Source: CAYLOC01 sp964385195 (lineage in GTDB: Bacteria; Actinomycetota; Actinomycetes; Propionibacteriales; Nocardioidaceae). Taken from it: a stretch of DNA of 24,313 nucleotides. Below are positions 14,539 to 22,002 of this stretch, piece after piece (positions within the stretch are counted from its first letter, which is position 1; each line of letters begins with the position of its first letter). Position numbers and translations under genes: made by a program. Under the pieces are notes generated by a model that was not told the origin of the DNA, did no database searches, and saw only the letters and a program-made list of their open reading frames with translations. The DNA lies in NCBI GenBank assembly GCA_964385195.1, contig CAYLOC010000022.1, positions 1 through 24,313 on the forward strand, given 5' to 3'.

Positions 14539-15087
14539 ATGGCCCTGCCGAGCCATCCGGGGCTGGAGTCGCATCCGGCCACCGACCACCCCGCGCTGCT
14601 GGCGGAGTCGACGTACCGGCTGCTGGAATCCTGGCCGTACGCCGATGAGGTGGCGGTGGTCGAGATCGACCCCGACCTGGCCGACACCGCGGCACTGACC
14701 GCGGCGTACGCGCTCCCCCTGGAGATGTCGGCGAACTGCGTGGTGGTGGCCGGAAAGCGCTCCGGTGCCGAGCGGGTGGCGGCGTGCGTGGTCACCGCCG
14801 ACACCCGCGCCGATGTCAACAACACGGTCAAGCGGCTGCTCGACGTCCGCAAGGCGTCGTTCCTGCCGATGGAGCGGGCGGTCGACATGACCGGGATGGA
14901 GTACGGCGGCATCACCCCGCTCGGCCTGCCCGAGGGGTGGCCGGTGTTCGTCTCCGCGCAGGCCGCGCGGGCGGAGGTGGCCATGATCGGCAGCGGGGTA
15001 CGCCGATCGAAGCTGCTGCTTCCGGGGCGGTTGCTGGCCGAGATTCCCGGCGCAGAGATCGTCGAAACCCTGGCGCTTTCCCGGTGA
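14539..15087 (+). CDS. YbaK/ProX-type aminoacyl-tRNA deacylase
   Basis: A 182-residue single-domain protein of the YbaK/EbsC (INS/ProXp) superfamily. These free-standing editing enzymes hydrolyse mischarged aminoacyl-tRNA such as Ala- or Cys-tRNA(Pro). The conserved core is visible: NCVVVAGKRSG (66-76, with Lys 73), VNNTVKRLLDVRKASF (93-108), and the substrate-pocket block MTGMEYGGITPLGLPEGWPVFVS (about 117-139). The C-terminal half ends with RRSKLLLPGRLL. A strong AGGAGAG site precedes ATG 14539. The stop codon overlaps the GTG of the pentapeptide-repeat gene (GTGA), indicating translational coupling. The family is secure; which tRNA it edits is unknown. Confidence 0.9.
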   Translation: MALPSHPGLESHPATDHPALLAESTYRLLESWPYADEVAVVEIDPDLADTAALTAAYALPLEMSANCVVVAGKRSGAERVAACVVTADTRADVNNTVKRLLDVRKASFLPMERAVDMTGMEYGGITPLGLPEGWPVFVSAQAARAEVAMIGSGVRRSKLLLPGRLLAEIPGAEIVETLALSR

Positions 15088-15785
15088 CGAGGACACAACA
15101 GTCACGTCGTCGCCGGGTCCGGCCGAGGCTGGACCCATCCACGCTGACCGCCGCCGCACCGCCGGACACGGACCTGGTGGACGAGGCGCTGTGGGAGCGG
15201 CGCTCCTTCGCCGGAGTCAACTTCGCCGCGCGGGCGGCGCGCCTGGTCGACGTGGAGGAATGCCGTTTCACCGACACCACGTGGTCCGGATGCGATCTGG
15301 AGAAGCTCACGATGTCCGACAGCGTGCTCGACCGGTGCGACCTGGCCAACGCGACGCTGGACCACCTCAGTCTCCAGCGGGTCGAGGTCACCGGCTGCCG
15401 GATGACCGGCCTGGCTGTGCCCGCCGCGACGGTACGGCACGTGCTGTTCCGTGGATGCATCGGAGACCTCAGCGCGTGGCGCTTCGTGACGTGTGTCCGA
15501 GTGGAGTTCGTGGAGTGCCGGTTGCAACGTGCCGACTTCGGGTCCGCGGACCTGCGGGGTGCGACGTTCCGCCGCTGTGACCTCACCGATGCGGAGTTGT
15601 CTGGTGCGCGCGCGACCGGGGCCGTGTTCGTGGACTGCACCTGGGACGGGATCCGGGGAGTGTCCAGTCTCGCCGGGGCCACGGTGGTCCATGCGTCGCC
15701 GGTGGACGCGCTGACGTTCACCGGAGCCATGGCCACCGGACTCGGCATCGCCCTCGGTGATCCGGCGGACTATCCGGAGGACTGA
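15084..15785 (+). CDS. Pentapeptide-repeat protein
   Basis: A 233-residue protein. A basic N-terminus (SRRRRVRPR) leads into about 20 tandem five-residue repeats of the A(D/N)LXX/CXF type, from about residue 45 to 215: FAGVNFAARAARLVDVEECR, CDLEKLTMSDSVLDRCDLAN, ADFGSADLRGATFRRCDLTD, AELSGARATGAVFVDC. Such repeats fold into a right-handed quadrilateral beta-helix. Some relatives (MfpA, Qnr) mimic DNA and protect gyrase, while most have no known role. This one is irregular and relatively long, and lacks any obvious second domain. I chose GTG 15084 because it overlaps the YbaK stop by four bases (GTGA). The end overlaps the convergent sulfotransferase gene by 16 bp. Function beyond the fold is unknown. 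Confidence 0.85.
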   Translation: MTRTQQSRRRRVRPRLDPSTLTAAAPPDTDLVDEALWERRSFAGVNFAARAARLVDVEECRFTDTTWSGCDLEKLTMSDSVLDRCDLANATLDHLSLQRVEVTGCRMTGLAVPAATVRHVLFRGCIGDLSAWRFVTCVRVEFVECRLQRADFGSADLRGATFRRCDLTDAELSGARATGAVFVDCTWDGIRGVSSLAGATVVHASPVDALTFTGAMATGLGIALGDPADYPED

Positions 15786-17014
15786 CGCCGCATCCGGTGC
15801 CGGAGGCGCCAGACCCACAGCATCGCCCGGGAGACCCGGTGGCGCTCGGCCCGGCGTACCACCCCTCGCTTGAACCGCTCCCGGCGGGGCAGTCGGGCTT
15901 CGGCCAACTCCGCTTGGAGTTCCTCGATCCGGCGTGCCTGACGGCGGACCCGGCGCCGGAAGTCCGCGACGACGGCCTCCTGGGCCAGGCTGAGGTCCAC
16001 CACGAGCTGAGCGCCCTGTTCGGCGATCTCAGCGGCCGGGACGTCCTCGGGGGAGGGCTGCGGCTCGGCACTGATGCCCCGCGGTGTCAGCTCGGCCAGG
16101 TCACCGACCACCTCACACCCGAGCTCGCGTACACAGTCGGTGGTAGCGGCGGTGTGGGCCTCGATCCATGGGCGCGCGCTCTCATCGAGCATCACCCGCG
16201 AACCGCCCCGACCGGCGAGCTGGTCCCGTACCACCTTGCCCTTGATCAGCCGGTGGTACTCCGCCCATGACATCCGGCCCTTCGCGGCCAGGTTCACCAG
16301 CTGCAGCAGCCGGACCTGCGTCGCGTCCAGCGACTCGTTACGGCGGGGTGCCTGCGTTTCCGGGCTGGGTGGGGGGAGCCCGACCACACCGGCGAACCGG
16401 GCGGCGAGTGACTCCGGCCCGGACTCGGCGCTGGTGCCCACGGTGATCACGTGCAACCGGTCGGGACCAACGAGCCCGCCCCACCGGCGCAGGATGGTCG
16501 GGGCGTCCTGAAGGCGCCAGAACCCGGCACCGCCGTCCGGCCCCTTCGCCACCTCCGCGAGGAAGTCCTCCCAGCGTTCCACCGCCCAGTTCTTGGCCCC
16601 CTCCTGCCAGGACGCGGCGACGATCTTGGACAGGTCGCGCAATGTCACGATGACGTGCACCGGCCGCGGACTGAGCTCGTCCAACAGCGTGGTGATACGG
16701 CTGGCCGGTGCCGCCGCGAGCAGCTCGTGGGAGAACACCACCGGACCGTCCCACCGGTGAATCTGGGCGAGCACCCGGTCCAGCACTCCCTCGGTCTCGG
16801 GCATGGCGTGGCCGGCGAAGTCCCCGCCCAACAGGTCCACCACCGCGTGCCACTGCGCGCCCTGATACCCGCCCGGGTACAGCACCCCCGCGTCGGCGAG
16901 CGCCTGACGGTCGCGCCACAACCAGCTCTGGATCGACGTCGTTCCGGTCTTGGGGAGCCCGATGTGCAGGTAGAGGGGGGGCCCGACCGGAGACTGGTCG
17001 GCGCTGTTCACCAT
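15770..17014 (-). CDS. Sulfotransferase-family protein with C-terminal coiled coil
   Basis: A 414-residue protein with the PAPS-binding P-loop LPKTGTTSIQSWL (20-32). The 3'-phosphate segment is TLRDLSKIVAASWQEG, with Arg 127 and Ser 136. FSHELLAA lies between them at the position of the substrate-side histidine/glutamate. Such enzymes transfer sulfate from PAPS to carbohydrates, lipids or proteins. After the catalytic part (to about 300) comes an acidic linker, a charged coiled coil rich in Glu/Arg/Ala (about 335-395) and a very basic tail. ATG 17014 overlaps the upstream LicD gene by 7 bases; GTG 17011 would give a GTGA junction instead. Last gene of the four-gene overlapping unit. The acceptor is unknown; cytoplasmic location is inferred from the lack of a signal peptide. 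Confidence 0.85.
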   Translation of the reverse strand: MVNSADQSPVGPPLYLHIGLPKTGTTSIQSWLWRDRQALADAGVLYPGGYQGAQWHAVVDLLGGDFAGHAMPETEGVLDRVLAQIHRWDGPVVFSHELLAAAPASRITTLLDELSPRPVHVIVTLRDLSKIVAASWQEGAKNWAVERWEDFLAEVAKGPDGGAGFWRLQDAPTILRRWGGLVGPDRLHVITVGTSAESGPESLAARFAGVVGLPPPSPETQAPRRNESLDATQVRLLQLVNLAAKGRMSWAEYHRLIKGKVVRDQLAGRGGSRVMLDESARPWIEAHTAATTDCVRELGCEVVGDLAELTPRGISAEPQPSPEDVPAAEIAEQGAQLVVDLSLAQEAVVADFRRRVRRQARRIEELQAELAEARLPRRERFKRGVVRRAERHRVSRAMLWVWRLRHRMRRQSSG

Positions 17015-18582
17015 TGCAGTACCAATCGTGTGATCCGTGCCCGGGGACCATCCTCCGGGTCGCCGTGCGCGCCGCGGCGCTCGGTGCGGGCCACCAGCCG
17101 GCCGCCGTACGCCGCTGCCTCGGCTATCAAGGCGTCAGTCGAGAGACGCACGCCCGTCTTCGCCGATCGCGGTGGGGCGTTGCGGATCTCGACATAGCTG
17201 TGGCCCCCACCGCGCAGCACCATCGAGCACAGCCGCCACGTGGCCTCCCTGCCGGGCGCACGAAGGTCACCGAAGAGCCGCCGGAGGAACACTGCACGCG
17301 GCACCCCATCCTCCGGGGAGCCCTCCGGTACGACGCGGGCGGTGCGGGCCAGGCGTGCACCCAGCGCGAGGGTGTCGTTCAACGCATACAGGTTGTGCTC
17401 GGTGATGCGGACCAGGGACCGGAGCTCCTCCGGGATGCGGTGGCGCGCCCGGGCTACTGCAGGCTTGGCGAAGTCCAGGCCGAGCACGTGGTGACCGTGG
17501 GCGGCGAAGTACGCCACGTCAGCCCCAAGGCCGCACCCGACGTCGATGATGTCGGCGTCGGGTTGTTGGTCATGCACCCATCGGGCGAAGCCCGACGGCT
17601 CGTCCCGGTCCGGCGTCCCCGGCCGCTGGTAGTACAGGCGCCAACGGTCCCGTTCCGGCCGCAGGCCACCGAACCACCCACGGATCCGACGCACCGTCAG
17701 GGCCGCCGTCGAGAAGGAGAACCCCGGGTCCGGCGTCCGCCACCCCGGCCCGTAGGCACCCTCCAGGAACACGTCCGGGTTCGCCGGCGCCGGCAGATCC
17801 CGTCCGTGCAGGGTCACCGTCGACAGCGGCAGCACGTCCGCGCGTCCGCCACGTGTCCCGACGTCGTGAACCTGGTACAGCCAGTCGTTCACGACCATGG
17901 TCGGGAAGATATCGATGTTGCGCACGCTGCCGTCGCTTTGGTGGACGTACACCGCAAGGAAGCAGCTACTGTGCCGCTCCACCCGCCAGTCGTGCCGCCG
18001 CAGCACCCTCTCCACCTGCAGGCTCTCCCGGTTGACGTCGACCGGGAAGCGGTGCTCGCTGAAGTACCCGAGGTCGACGTCGATGTCGTGACCGATGACG
18101 TCACCGGAGCGGATGGCCCCGAGCAGCGTGCCGAAGCTGACGAACGCGGGAACCCCACATTCGTCGGTGAGAACCCGCAGCAGTTCCTCCACCTGGTCGA
18201 GATAGCTGTCGAGTACCTCCGGCGGCGTCATGTCGAAGGGCTGCTCGAAGCTACGCCCGTACTTGTTCAGCTGCACTTTGCGTCCGAGGCCGTCGACGAT
18301 CCGGATCCGGTCGGTGCTGGTGCCGAACTGGGTCTCCGCGCTGGCGACGACGGTCCCGTCGCTGGGCCGGCGGACCTCGACCCGGCTGATGCCGTCCAGC
18401 CGCTGCTGCAGCAGCGGGGGCCACGGCACGTGGCGGACCCCGGAATCGTCCGGGTCGAACGTCGCCGGTGCGATCGACCACACGCGCTGTCCGTCGAAAC
18501 AGATGTTCAGTGCGGACAGGTCCCCACCGAGGTCGGGAAGGTCCAGCCCGGACTTGTCGGCGAGCGCCGAGCGATCGACCAT
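17008..18582 (-). CDS. LicD-family phosphotransferase fused to a SAM methyltransferase
   Basis: A 524-residue two-enzyme protein. Residues 1-115 form an unrecognised beta-rich N-terminal segment. Residues about 118-285 are a LicD domain: FVSFGTLLGAIRSGDVIGHDIDVDLGY (148-173) is the nucleotidyltransferase-like signature, with Asp 166, 168 and 170 as likely metal ligands. NIDIFPT (about 222-228) follows. LicD proteins attach phosphocholine or similar polyol phosphates to teichoic acids and glycans. Residues about 330-524 are a class I methyltransferase with motif I ADIIDVGCGLGADVAYF (343-359) and VLGLDFAKPAV. Start ATG 18582 shares one base with the stop of the PCMT gene (TGATG) and has an AGAGGGGG ribosome binding site. 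The substrate is unknown; surface-glycan decoration is the inference. Confidence 0.85.
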   Translation of the reverse strand: MVDRSALADKSGLDLPDLGGDLSALNICFDGQRVWSIAPATFDPDDSGVRHVPWPPLLQQRLDGISRVEVRRPSDGTVVASAETQFGTSTDRIRIVDGLGRKVQLNKYGRSFEQPFDMTPPEVLDSYLDQVEELLRVLTDECGVPAFVSFGTLLGAIRSGDVIGHDIDVDLGYFSEHRFPVDVNRESLQVERVLRRHDWRVERHSSCFLAVYVHQSDGSVRNIDIFPTMVVNDWLYQVHDVGTRGGRADVLPLSTVTLHGRDLPAPANPDVFLEGAYGPGWRTPDPGFSFSTAALTVRRIRGWFGGLRPERDRWRLYYQRPGTPDRDEPSGFARWVHDQQPDADIIDVGCGLGADVAYFAAHGHHVLGLDFAKPAVARARHRIPEELRSLVRITEHNLYALNDTLALGARLARTARVVPEGSPEDGVPRAVFLRRLFGDLRAPGREATWRLCSMVLRGGGHSYVEIRNAPPRSAKTGVRLSTDALIAEAAAYGGRLVARTERRGAHGDPEDGPRARITRLVLQW

Positions 18583-19181
18583 CAGGTCCCCCTCTGGTGA
18601 TGTGTCTTCGGGTCCCACTGCAGCGGGACGAACGCATAGTGGCCGACCCGCTCCACTGCAACGTCGCCGTCCGCCGATCGACGTACGACGGACAGTTTGC
18701 CTCTGACCGGGACGACCATGCGACCACGGCCTGCCAGTTGTTCCACGAGCGGGTCGGGCAGCTGCCGCGACTCCGCGGACACGAGAATGCGGTCGAACGG
18801 TGCTTCGTCGGGCAACCCGAGCGCGTCGGGACGGGCGTCGGCGATGCTCACCCAGGGCATCTCCAACGAAGCCAGCGTCTCCCGGCTCCACGCTGCGAGC
18901 TCCGGCACGATCTCGACGCCACGGACGCGACCGTCCGGGCCGACGAGGTGCCCGAGAAGCGCCGTGGTCCACCCCGACCCGCTGCCAACGTCGAGTACAC
19001 GCTGGCCGCGTCCGGCCGCGAGGTGCTCCAGCAGGTGCCGCACGGTCGTCGGCTGGGAGTTGGTCTGTCCGTGCCCGATCGCCAGGGCGCGGTCCGCATC
19101 GGCGTACGCGCGTTGGGCCGGAGGGAGGAATATGCGCCGGTCGACCGCAGCGAAGGCCGCGTCGATATCCGCGCTCGTCAT
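18582..19181 (-). CDS. Protein-L-isoaspartate O-methyltransferase-like protein
   Basis: A 199-residue PCMT-family methyltransferase. Classical members methylate L-isoaspartyl residues to start their repair. The family hallmarks are VDRRIFLP (13-20), GHGQTNSQPTTV (36-47) and motif I RVLDVGSGSGWTTALL (61-76). VRGVEIVPELA comes next, then FDRILVSAESRQLPDPLVEQL in place of the usual TA(A/G)A block, and GRMVVPV. Its pairing with LicD and sulfotransferase genes is unusual for a housekeeping repair enzyme, so a dedicated substrate is possible. ATG 19181 overlaps the transporter stop (ATGA) and has GGAG upstream; an in-frame ATG 12 bases earlier (19193) is the alternative. Second gene of the coupled unit. 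Confidence 0.85.
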   Translation of the reverse strand: MTSADIDAAFAAVDRRIFLPPAQRAYADADRALAIGHGQTNSQPTTVRHLLEHLAAGRGQRVLDVGSGSGWTTALLGHLVGPDGRVRGVEIVPELAAWSRETLASLEMPWVSIADARPDALGLPDEAPFDRILVSAESRQLPDPLVEQLAGRGRMVVPVRGKLSVVRRSADGDVAVERVGHYAFVPLQWDPKTHHQRGT

Positions 19182-20245
19182 GGCTGGCTCCATTGGGCGG
19201 TGGGGGCGAACCGCCGCGTCAGATGGAGCGCCATCGCCACGAACGTGGCAGTGAACGCCACCACGCCGACCCACAGCTCCACGTGCCCGATGAGCCGCAC
19301 CAGCGGAAGGTTGTCGGCCAGCCCCAGGTCGATGCTCGCGACCCCGTACATGCCGAGGGGGAAGATCAGGGTCCACAGGTCGGGGGTGTAGCGAAGCGGC
19401 ACCTTGTTCGCGACGTGACGCCACAGGAAGGCCGCCGTCAGTACGGGGATGAGCCAGGTCGCGAACGCCCAGAACATCACCGACAGACCCGCGATCAGCG
19501 AGTGCATCGCAGGCACGGTCGCAGCGTCGTGCATCTCCAGCAGCCGGGACCCGGCGAGCACCGTAATGGCCGCGGCTCCCATCGCCACCCAGTACGACGG
19601 GGAGAAGTCGCTGGGGGTGAACTCGTACATCATCTCCCGCAACGCGATGAAGACCCCCTCGGCGGCGTAGAGGAAGACGCCTACTGCCCAGGTGATGACC
19701 GCCAGCAGTGCGAGCCCGGAGTGGCCGTCGGTCGAGGCCTCCACGATCGCTGCCACCACTGCGACGGACTGACTGGCCACCACCCACACGAACCAGCTGC
19801 CGTTGGCGGTGCGGACCGCCGAGCGTTTGCCGTGCGCGTAGATCGTCAGCCACGGCACGACGTAGCCCAGCACGACCCAGCCGAGAGTACCGACGACGAG
19901 CAGGCCGATGGCGACCGAGACCAGCCCCCGGTCGGCCAGGCTCGCGGCCACGACGTCGACCGCAGCGACGAACGTGAAGAAGCCGAAAGCCTGCTCCGGG
20001 TCGTTGAGATCGCGCCACAGGTCCGTCCGGAACCGCGCCACCCGCCAACCGGTCAGCACCAGCAGGGCAAGGAAGCCGCCGATAGCGATGGCGAGGAAGA
20101 GAGCGGACAGCCACCCCACCCCTTCCAGCCGCAACCCGTCAGAGATCACACCGCTGGCCATCACCAAGGCGAAATACCCGGGAGACAGTGCACGGACGGA
20201 GTCATGCACGCGCTCGCGACGCCTCCGCCGTACGGTGTCAGCCAC
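19178..20245 (-). CDS. TDT-family transporter (TehA/SLAC1/Ssu1-like)
   Basis: A 355-residue integral membrane protein with about ten hydrophobic helices, roughly at 20-36, 45-66, 86-104, 108-134, 152-170, 177-200, 217-233, 249-275, 289-310 and 318-341. That is the topology of the tellurite-resistance/dicarboxylate transporter family. The N-terminus is strongly basic (TVRRRRRERVHDSV) and leads into ALSPGYFALVMASG. NGSWFVWVVASQSVA and PSYWVAMGAAAI are typical TDT segments. Family members move anions: malate (Mae1), sulfite (Ssu1), chloride/nitrate (SLAC1). I chose GTG 20245 because TACTCT lies exactly 6 nt before it. First gene of the four-gene unit, so its anion may relate to the sulfotransferase downstream (speculative). 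Confidence 0.85.
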   Translation of the reverse strand: MADTVRRRRRERVHDSVRALSPGYFALVMASGVISDGLRLEGVGWLSALFLAIAIGGFLALLVLTGWRVARFRTDLWRDLNDPEQAFGFFTFVAAVDVVAASLADRGLVSVAIGLLVVGTLGWVVLGYVVPWLTIYAHGKRSAVRTANGSWFVWVVASQSVAVVAAIVEASTDGHSGLALLAVITWAVGVFLYAAEGVFIALREMMYEFTPSDFSPSYWVAMGAAAITVLAGSRLLEMHDAATVPAMHSLIAGLSVMFWAFATWLIPVLTAAFLWRHVANKVPLRYTPDLWTLIFPLGMYGVASIDLGLADNLPLVRLIGHVELWVGVVAFTATFVAMALHLTRRFAPTAQWSQP

Positions 20246-20251
20246 GGCGCG

Positions 20252-20257
20252 AGAGTA
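20252..20257 (-). promoter_or_regulatory. Putative -10 hexamer (TACTCT), leaderless transporter operon
   Basis: TACTCT, then 6 nt, then GTG 20245 on the minus strand, within the 50-bp gap after the GST-like gene. This would be the promoter for the whole transporter-to-sulfotransferase unit. Confidence 0.55.
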
Positions 20258-20295
20258 CCGCGTCTGGCCGGTCGCTGCGGGGATCGCCGCGTCCC

Positions 20296-21306
20296 TCAGG
20301 TGCCGCCGGCCGGGCCGGGCTCGGTGGCCAGCGGGTACGTCGACAGGTGGCAGGGAGCGGTCGGTGCCGTGCCGTCGCCGAAGGGGCTGCCGCCCAACTC
20401 CTGGCGTCCGTGCGGACTCTGCCAGTCCAGGTCCGGGCCGACCGGCACGATCTGTGCGGGGTTGATCGAGGTCTGGACTCGGTAGTAGTGCTCCTTGATG
20501 TGGGCGTGGTTGACGGTGTCTCCGAAGCCGGGCGTCTGGTAGAGGTCACGGAGGTAGGCCCACAGCACCGGGTCGGCACTGAGCGTGTTGCGGTTGCACT
20601 TGAAATGCCCGTAGTAGACCGTGTCGAAGCGGACCAGGGTCGTGAAGGCCCGCACGTCTGCCTCGGTGATGGTCCCGCCCATCAGATAGCGCCGATCGGT
20701 GAGCCGTTCGTGCATCCAGTCCAAGCAGTCGAAGACTGAGCGGTAGGCGTGTTCGTAGGCGCGTTGGGTGGGGGCGAAGCCGGCTCCGTAGACGGCGTCG
20801 TTGAGGTCGCGGTAGACGCGGGCCATCACCTGCTGCATCTCATCGCGCAGCGGCTCGGGGTACAGGTCCGGCGCCCCTGGCCGGTGGTACCGCGTCCACT
20901 CGGTGGACAGGTCGAGCGTGACCTGGTTGAAGTCGTTGGTGACCAGCTGTCCGCTCGGGATGTCCACGACGGCAGGAACGCTGACCCCGTTCTGGTAGTC
21001 GGTGCGCCGCGCGTCGTACGCCTCGTGCAGGTAGCCGATCCGCAGCACCGGGTCCACGCCGTCGGGATCAAGGGTGAACCGCCAGGACCGTTCGTCCTGT
21101 AGCGGGTCGACGATGCCCAGGCCGAGCACCTCCTCCAGGCCGAGCAGTCGGCGTACGACGATCGCGCGGCTCGCCCAGGGACACGCCAGTGCCGCGACCA
21201 GCCGGTACCGCCCGGGTTGGACCGGCCACACGGCTTCCGGCTCGTCGAGGATGCGATCGGCGAACTCCGACGTCCCGTGGGTGTACTTCTCTTCGGTCAC
21301 AGCCAT
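20296..21306 (-). CDS. Glutathionyl-hydroquinone-reductase-type (Xi-class GST) protein
   Basis: A 336-residue member of the ECM4/YqjG family, whose enzymes reduce thiol-hydroquinone conjugates with a catalytic cysteine. The thioredoxin-fold N-terminal part carries RYRLVAALACPWASRA with Cys 42 in the CPWA motif. SVPAVVDIPSGQLVTNDFNQV follows as the cis-proline region. The all-helical GST C-domain includes YLMGGTITEADVRAFTTLVRFD, HFKCNRN and the C-terminal HYYRVQTSINPAQIVPVGP typical of this class. Most actinobacteria make mycothiol rather than glutathione, so the physiological thiol is probably mycothiol (inference). ATG 21306 is preceded by GGTGGAG; upstream open frame is ignored. Divergent from the DUF1707 gene. 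Confidence 0.93.
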   Translation of the reverse strand: MAVTEEKYTHGTSEFADRILDEPEAVWPVQPGRYRLVAALACPWASRAIVVRRLLGLEEVLGLGIVDPLQDERSWRFTLDPDGVDPVLRIGYLHEAYDARRTDYQNGVSVPAVVDIPSGQLVTNDFNQVTLDLSTEWTRYHRPGAPDLYPEPLRDEMQQVMARVYRDLNDAVYGAGFAPTQRAYEHAYRSVFDCLDWMHERLTDRRYLMGGTITEADVRAFTTLVRFDTVYYGHFKCNRNTLSADPVLWAYLRDLYQTPGFGDTVNHAHIKEHYYRVQTSINPAQIVPVGPDLDWQSPHGRQELGGSPFGDGTAPTAPCHLSTYPLATEPGPAGGT

Positions 21307-21357
21307 GTCTCCACCATGCCACCCGTGCGGGCCGTGTCTGAGCGGCTGCGACTGCGC

Positions 21358-21363
21358 TACTGT
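21358..21363 (+). promoter_or_regulatory. Putative -10 hexamer (TACTGT), leaderless DUF1707 gene
   Basis: TACTGT, then 6 nt, then GTG 21370. No ribosome binding site precedes that GTG, which together with the spacing fixes the likely start. Confidence 0.55.
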
Positions 21364-21369
21364 TGCGGC

Positions 21370-21993
21370 GTGACGATCGGGCCCCACCACGCTGGCGAGG
21401 ACGGCGGACACCTGCGGGTGTCCGACGAGGACCGCGACCGGGTCGTGGACCAGTTGGCGCAGGCAGCCACCGACGGGCGGTTGACCGTTGAGGAGTACAG
21501 CGAGCGGGCGGAGCAGGCACTTGCCGCACGAACGCGTGCAGAACTCGCGACGGTCACCGCCGACCTGGGGCCGACACCCCAACCGGGCGCAGACGGGGCA
21601 GCGGGCGCACCGGCGATGGGCGAGTCGATGCTGGCGATCTTCGGCAGCGATACCCGGCGCGGGAAGTGGGCGGTTCCCGGTGAGATGCGTGCCCGGTCGG
21701 TCTTCGGCTCCTGCGAGATCGACATGCGGCATGCGTTGCTCCAGCAGCGGGTGACCACCATCAATGCGGTGGTGGTGTTCGGGAGCCTGGAGGTGGTCGT
21801 CCCGGAGGGGGTGGAGGTCCAGCTGCGGGGTACGGCGATCTTCGGGTCGAAAGAGTCCCGCGCGCCGGCAACCGCGCCCCCTGGCGCCCCCGTCCTCGTG
21901 ATCAACGCGATGGCAGTGTTCGGCAGCGTCGAGGTGCGTCAACCCGGCGGGTTGAAGGACGCGATCCGGCAGCGACTGGAGGGCTGGAAGTAG
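21370..21993 (+). CDS. DUF1707 / LiaF-C-like (toastrack) protein, FGS type
   Basis: A 207-residue soluble-looking protein. Residues 16-66 are a DUF1707 domain: LRVSDEDRDRVVDQLAQAA, DGRLTVEEYSERAEQALAARTRAEL. After a Gly/Ala/Pro linker, residues about 85-195 form a repeated beta-hairpin domain of the LiaF C-terminal type. It has five evenly spaced FGS turns: AIFGSDTRRG, SVFGSCEID, VVFGSLEVVVPEGVEV, AIFGSKES, AVFGSVEV. No transmembrane helix or signal peptide is visible. LiaF-like domains act in cell-envelope stress signalling in Firmicutes; the role of DUF1707 proteins is not established. It is a tail-to-tail neighbour of a paralogue (22021-22650). The open frame extends upstream but the promoter-like element argues for GTG 21370. 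Confidence 0.85.
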   Translation: MTIGPHHAGEDGGHLRVSDEDRDRVVDQLAQAATDGRLTVEEYSERAEQALAARTRAELATVTADLGPTPQPGADGAAGAPAMGESMLAIFGSDTRRGKWAVPGEMRARSVFGSCEIDMRHALLQQRVTTINAVVVFGSLEVVVPEGVEVQLRGTAIFGSKESRAPATAPPGAPVLVINAMAVFGSVEVRQPGGLKDAIRQRLEGWK

Positions 21994-22002
21994 CCGACTG
22001 CT

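Noticed and set aside
12999..15098. Minus-strand open frame of about 700 codons opposite the FAD dehydrogenase and YbaK genes
   Set aside because: It is a codon-bias shadow of two well-supported plus-strand genes, with no recognisable domain or start signal.
16708..18600. Plus-strand open frame of about 630 codons opposite the sulfotransferase and LicD genes
   Set aside because: Its translation is Arg/Pro/Gly-rich without domains and lies antisense to genes with clear catalytic motifs.
18582..19181. PCMT-like methyltransferase as a sign of a lanthipeptide or graspetide cluster
   Set aside because: No precursor peptide, lanthionine synthetase or ATP-grasp ligase gene is nearby; the neighbours are transporter, LicD and sulfotransferase.
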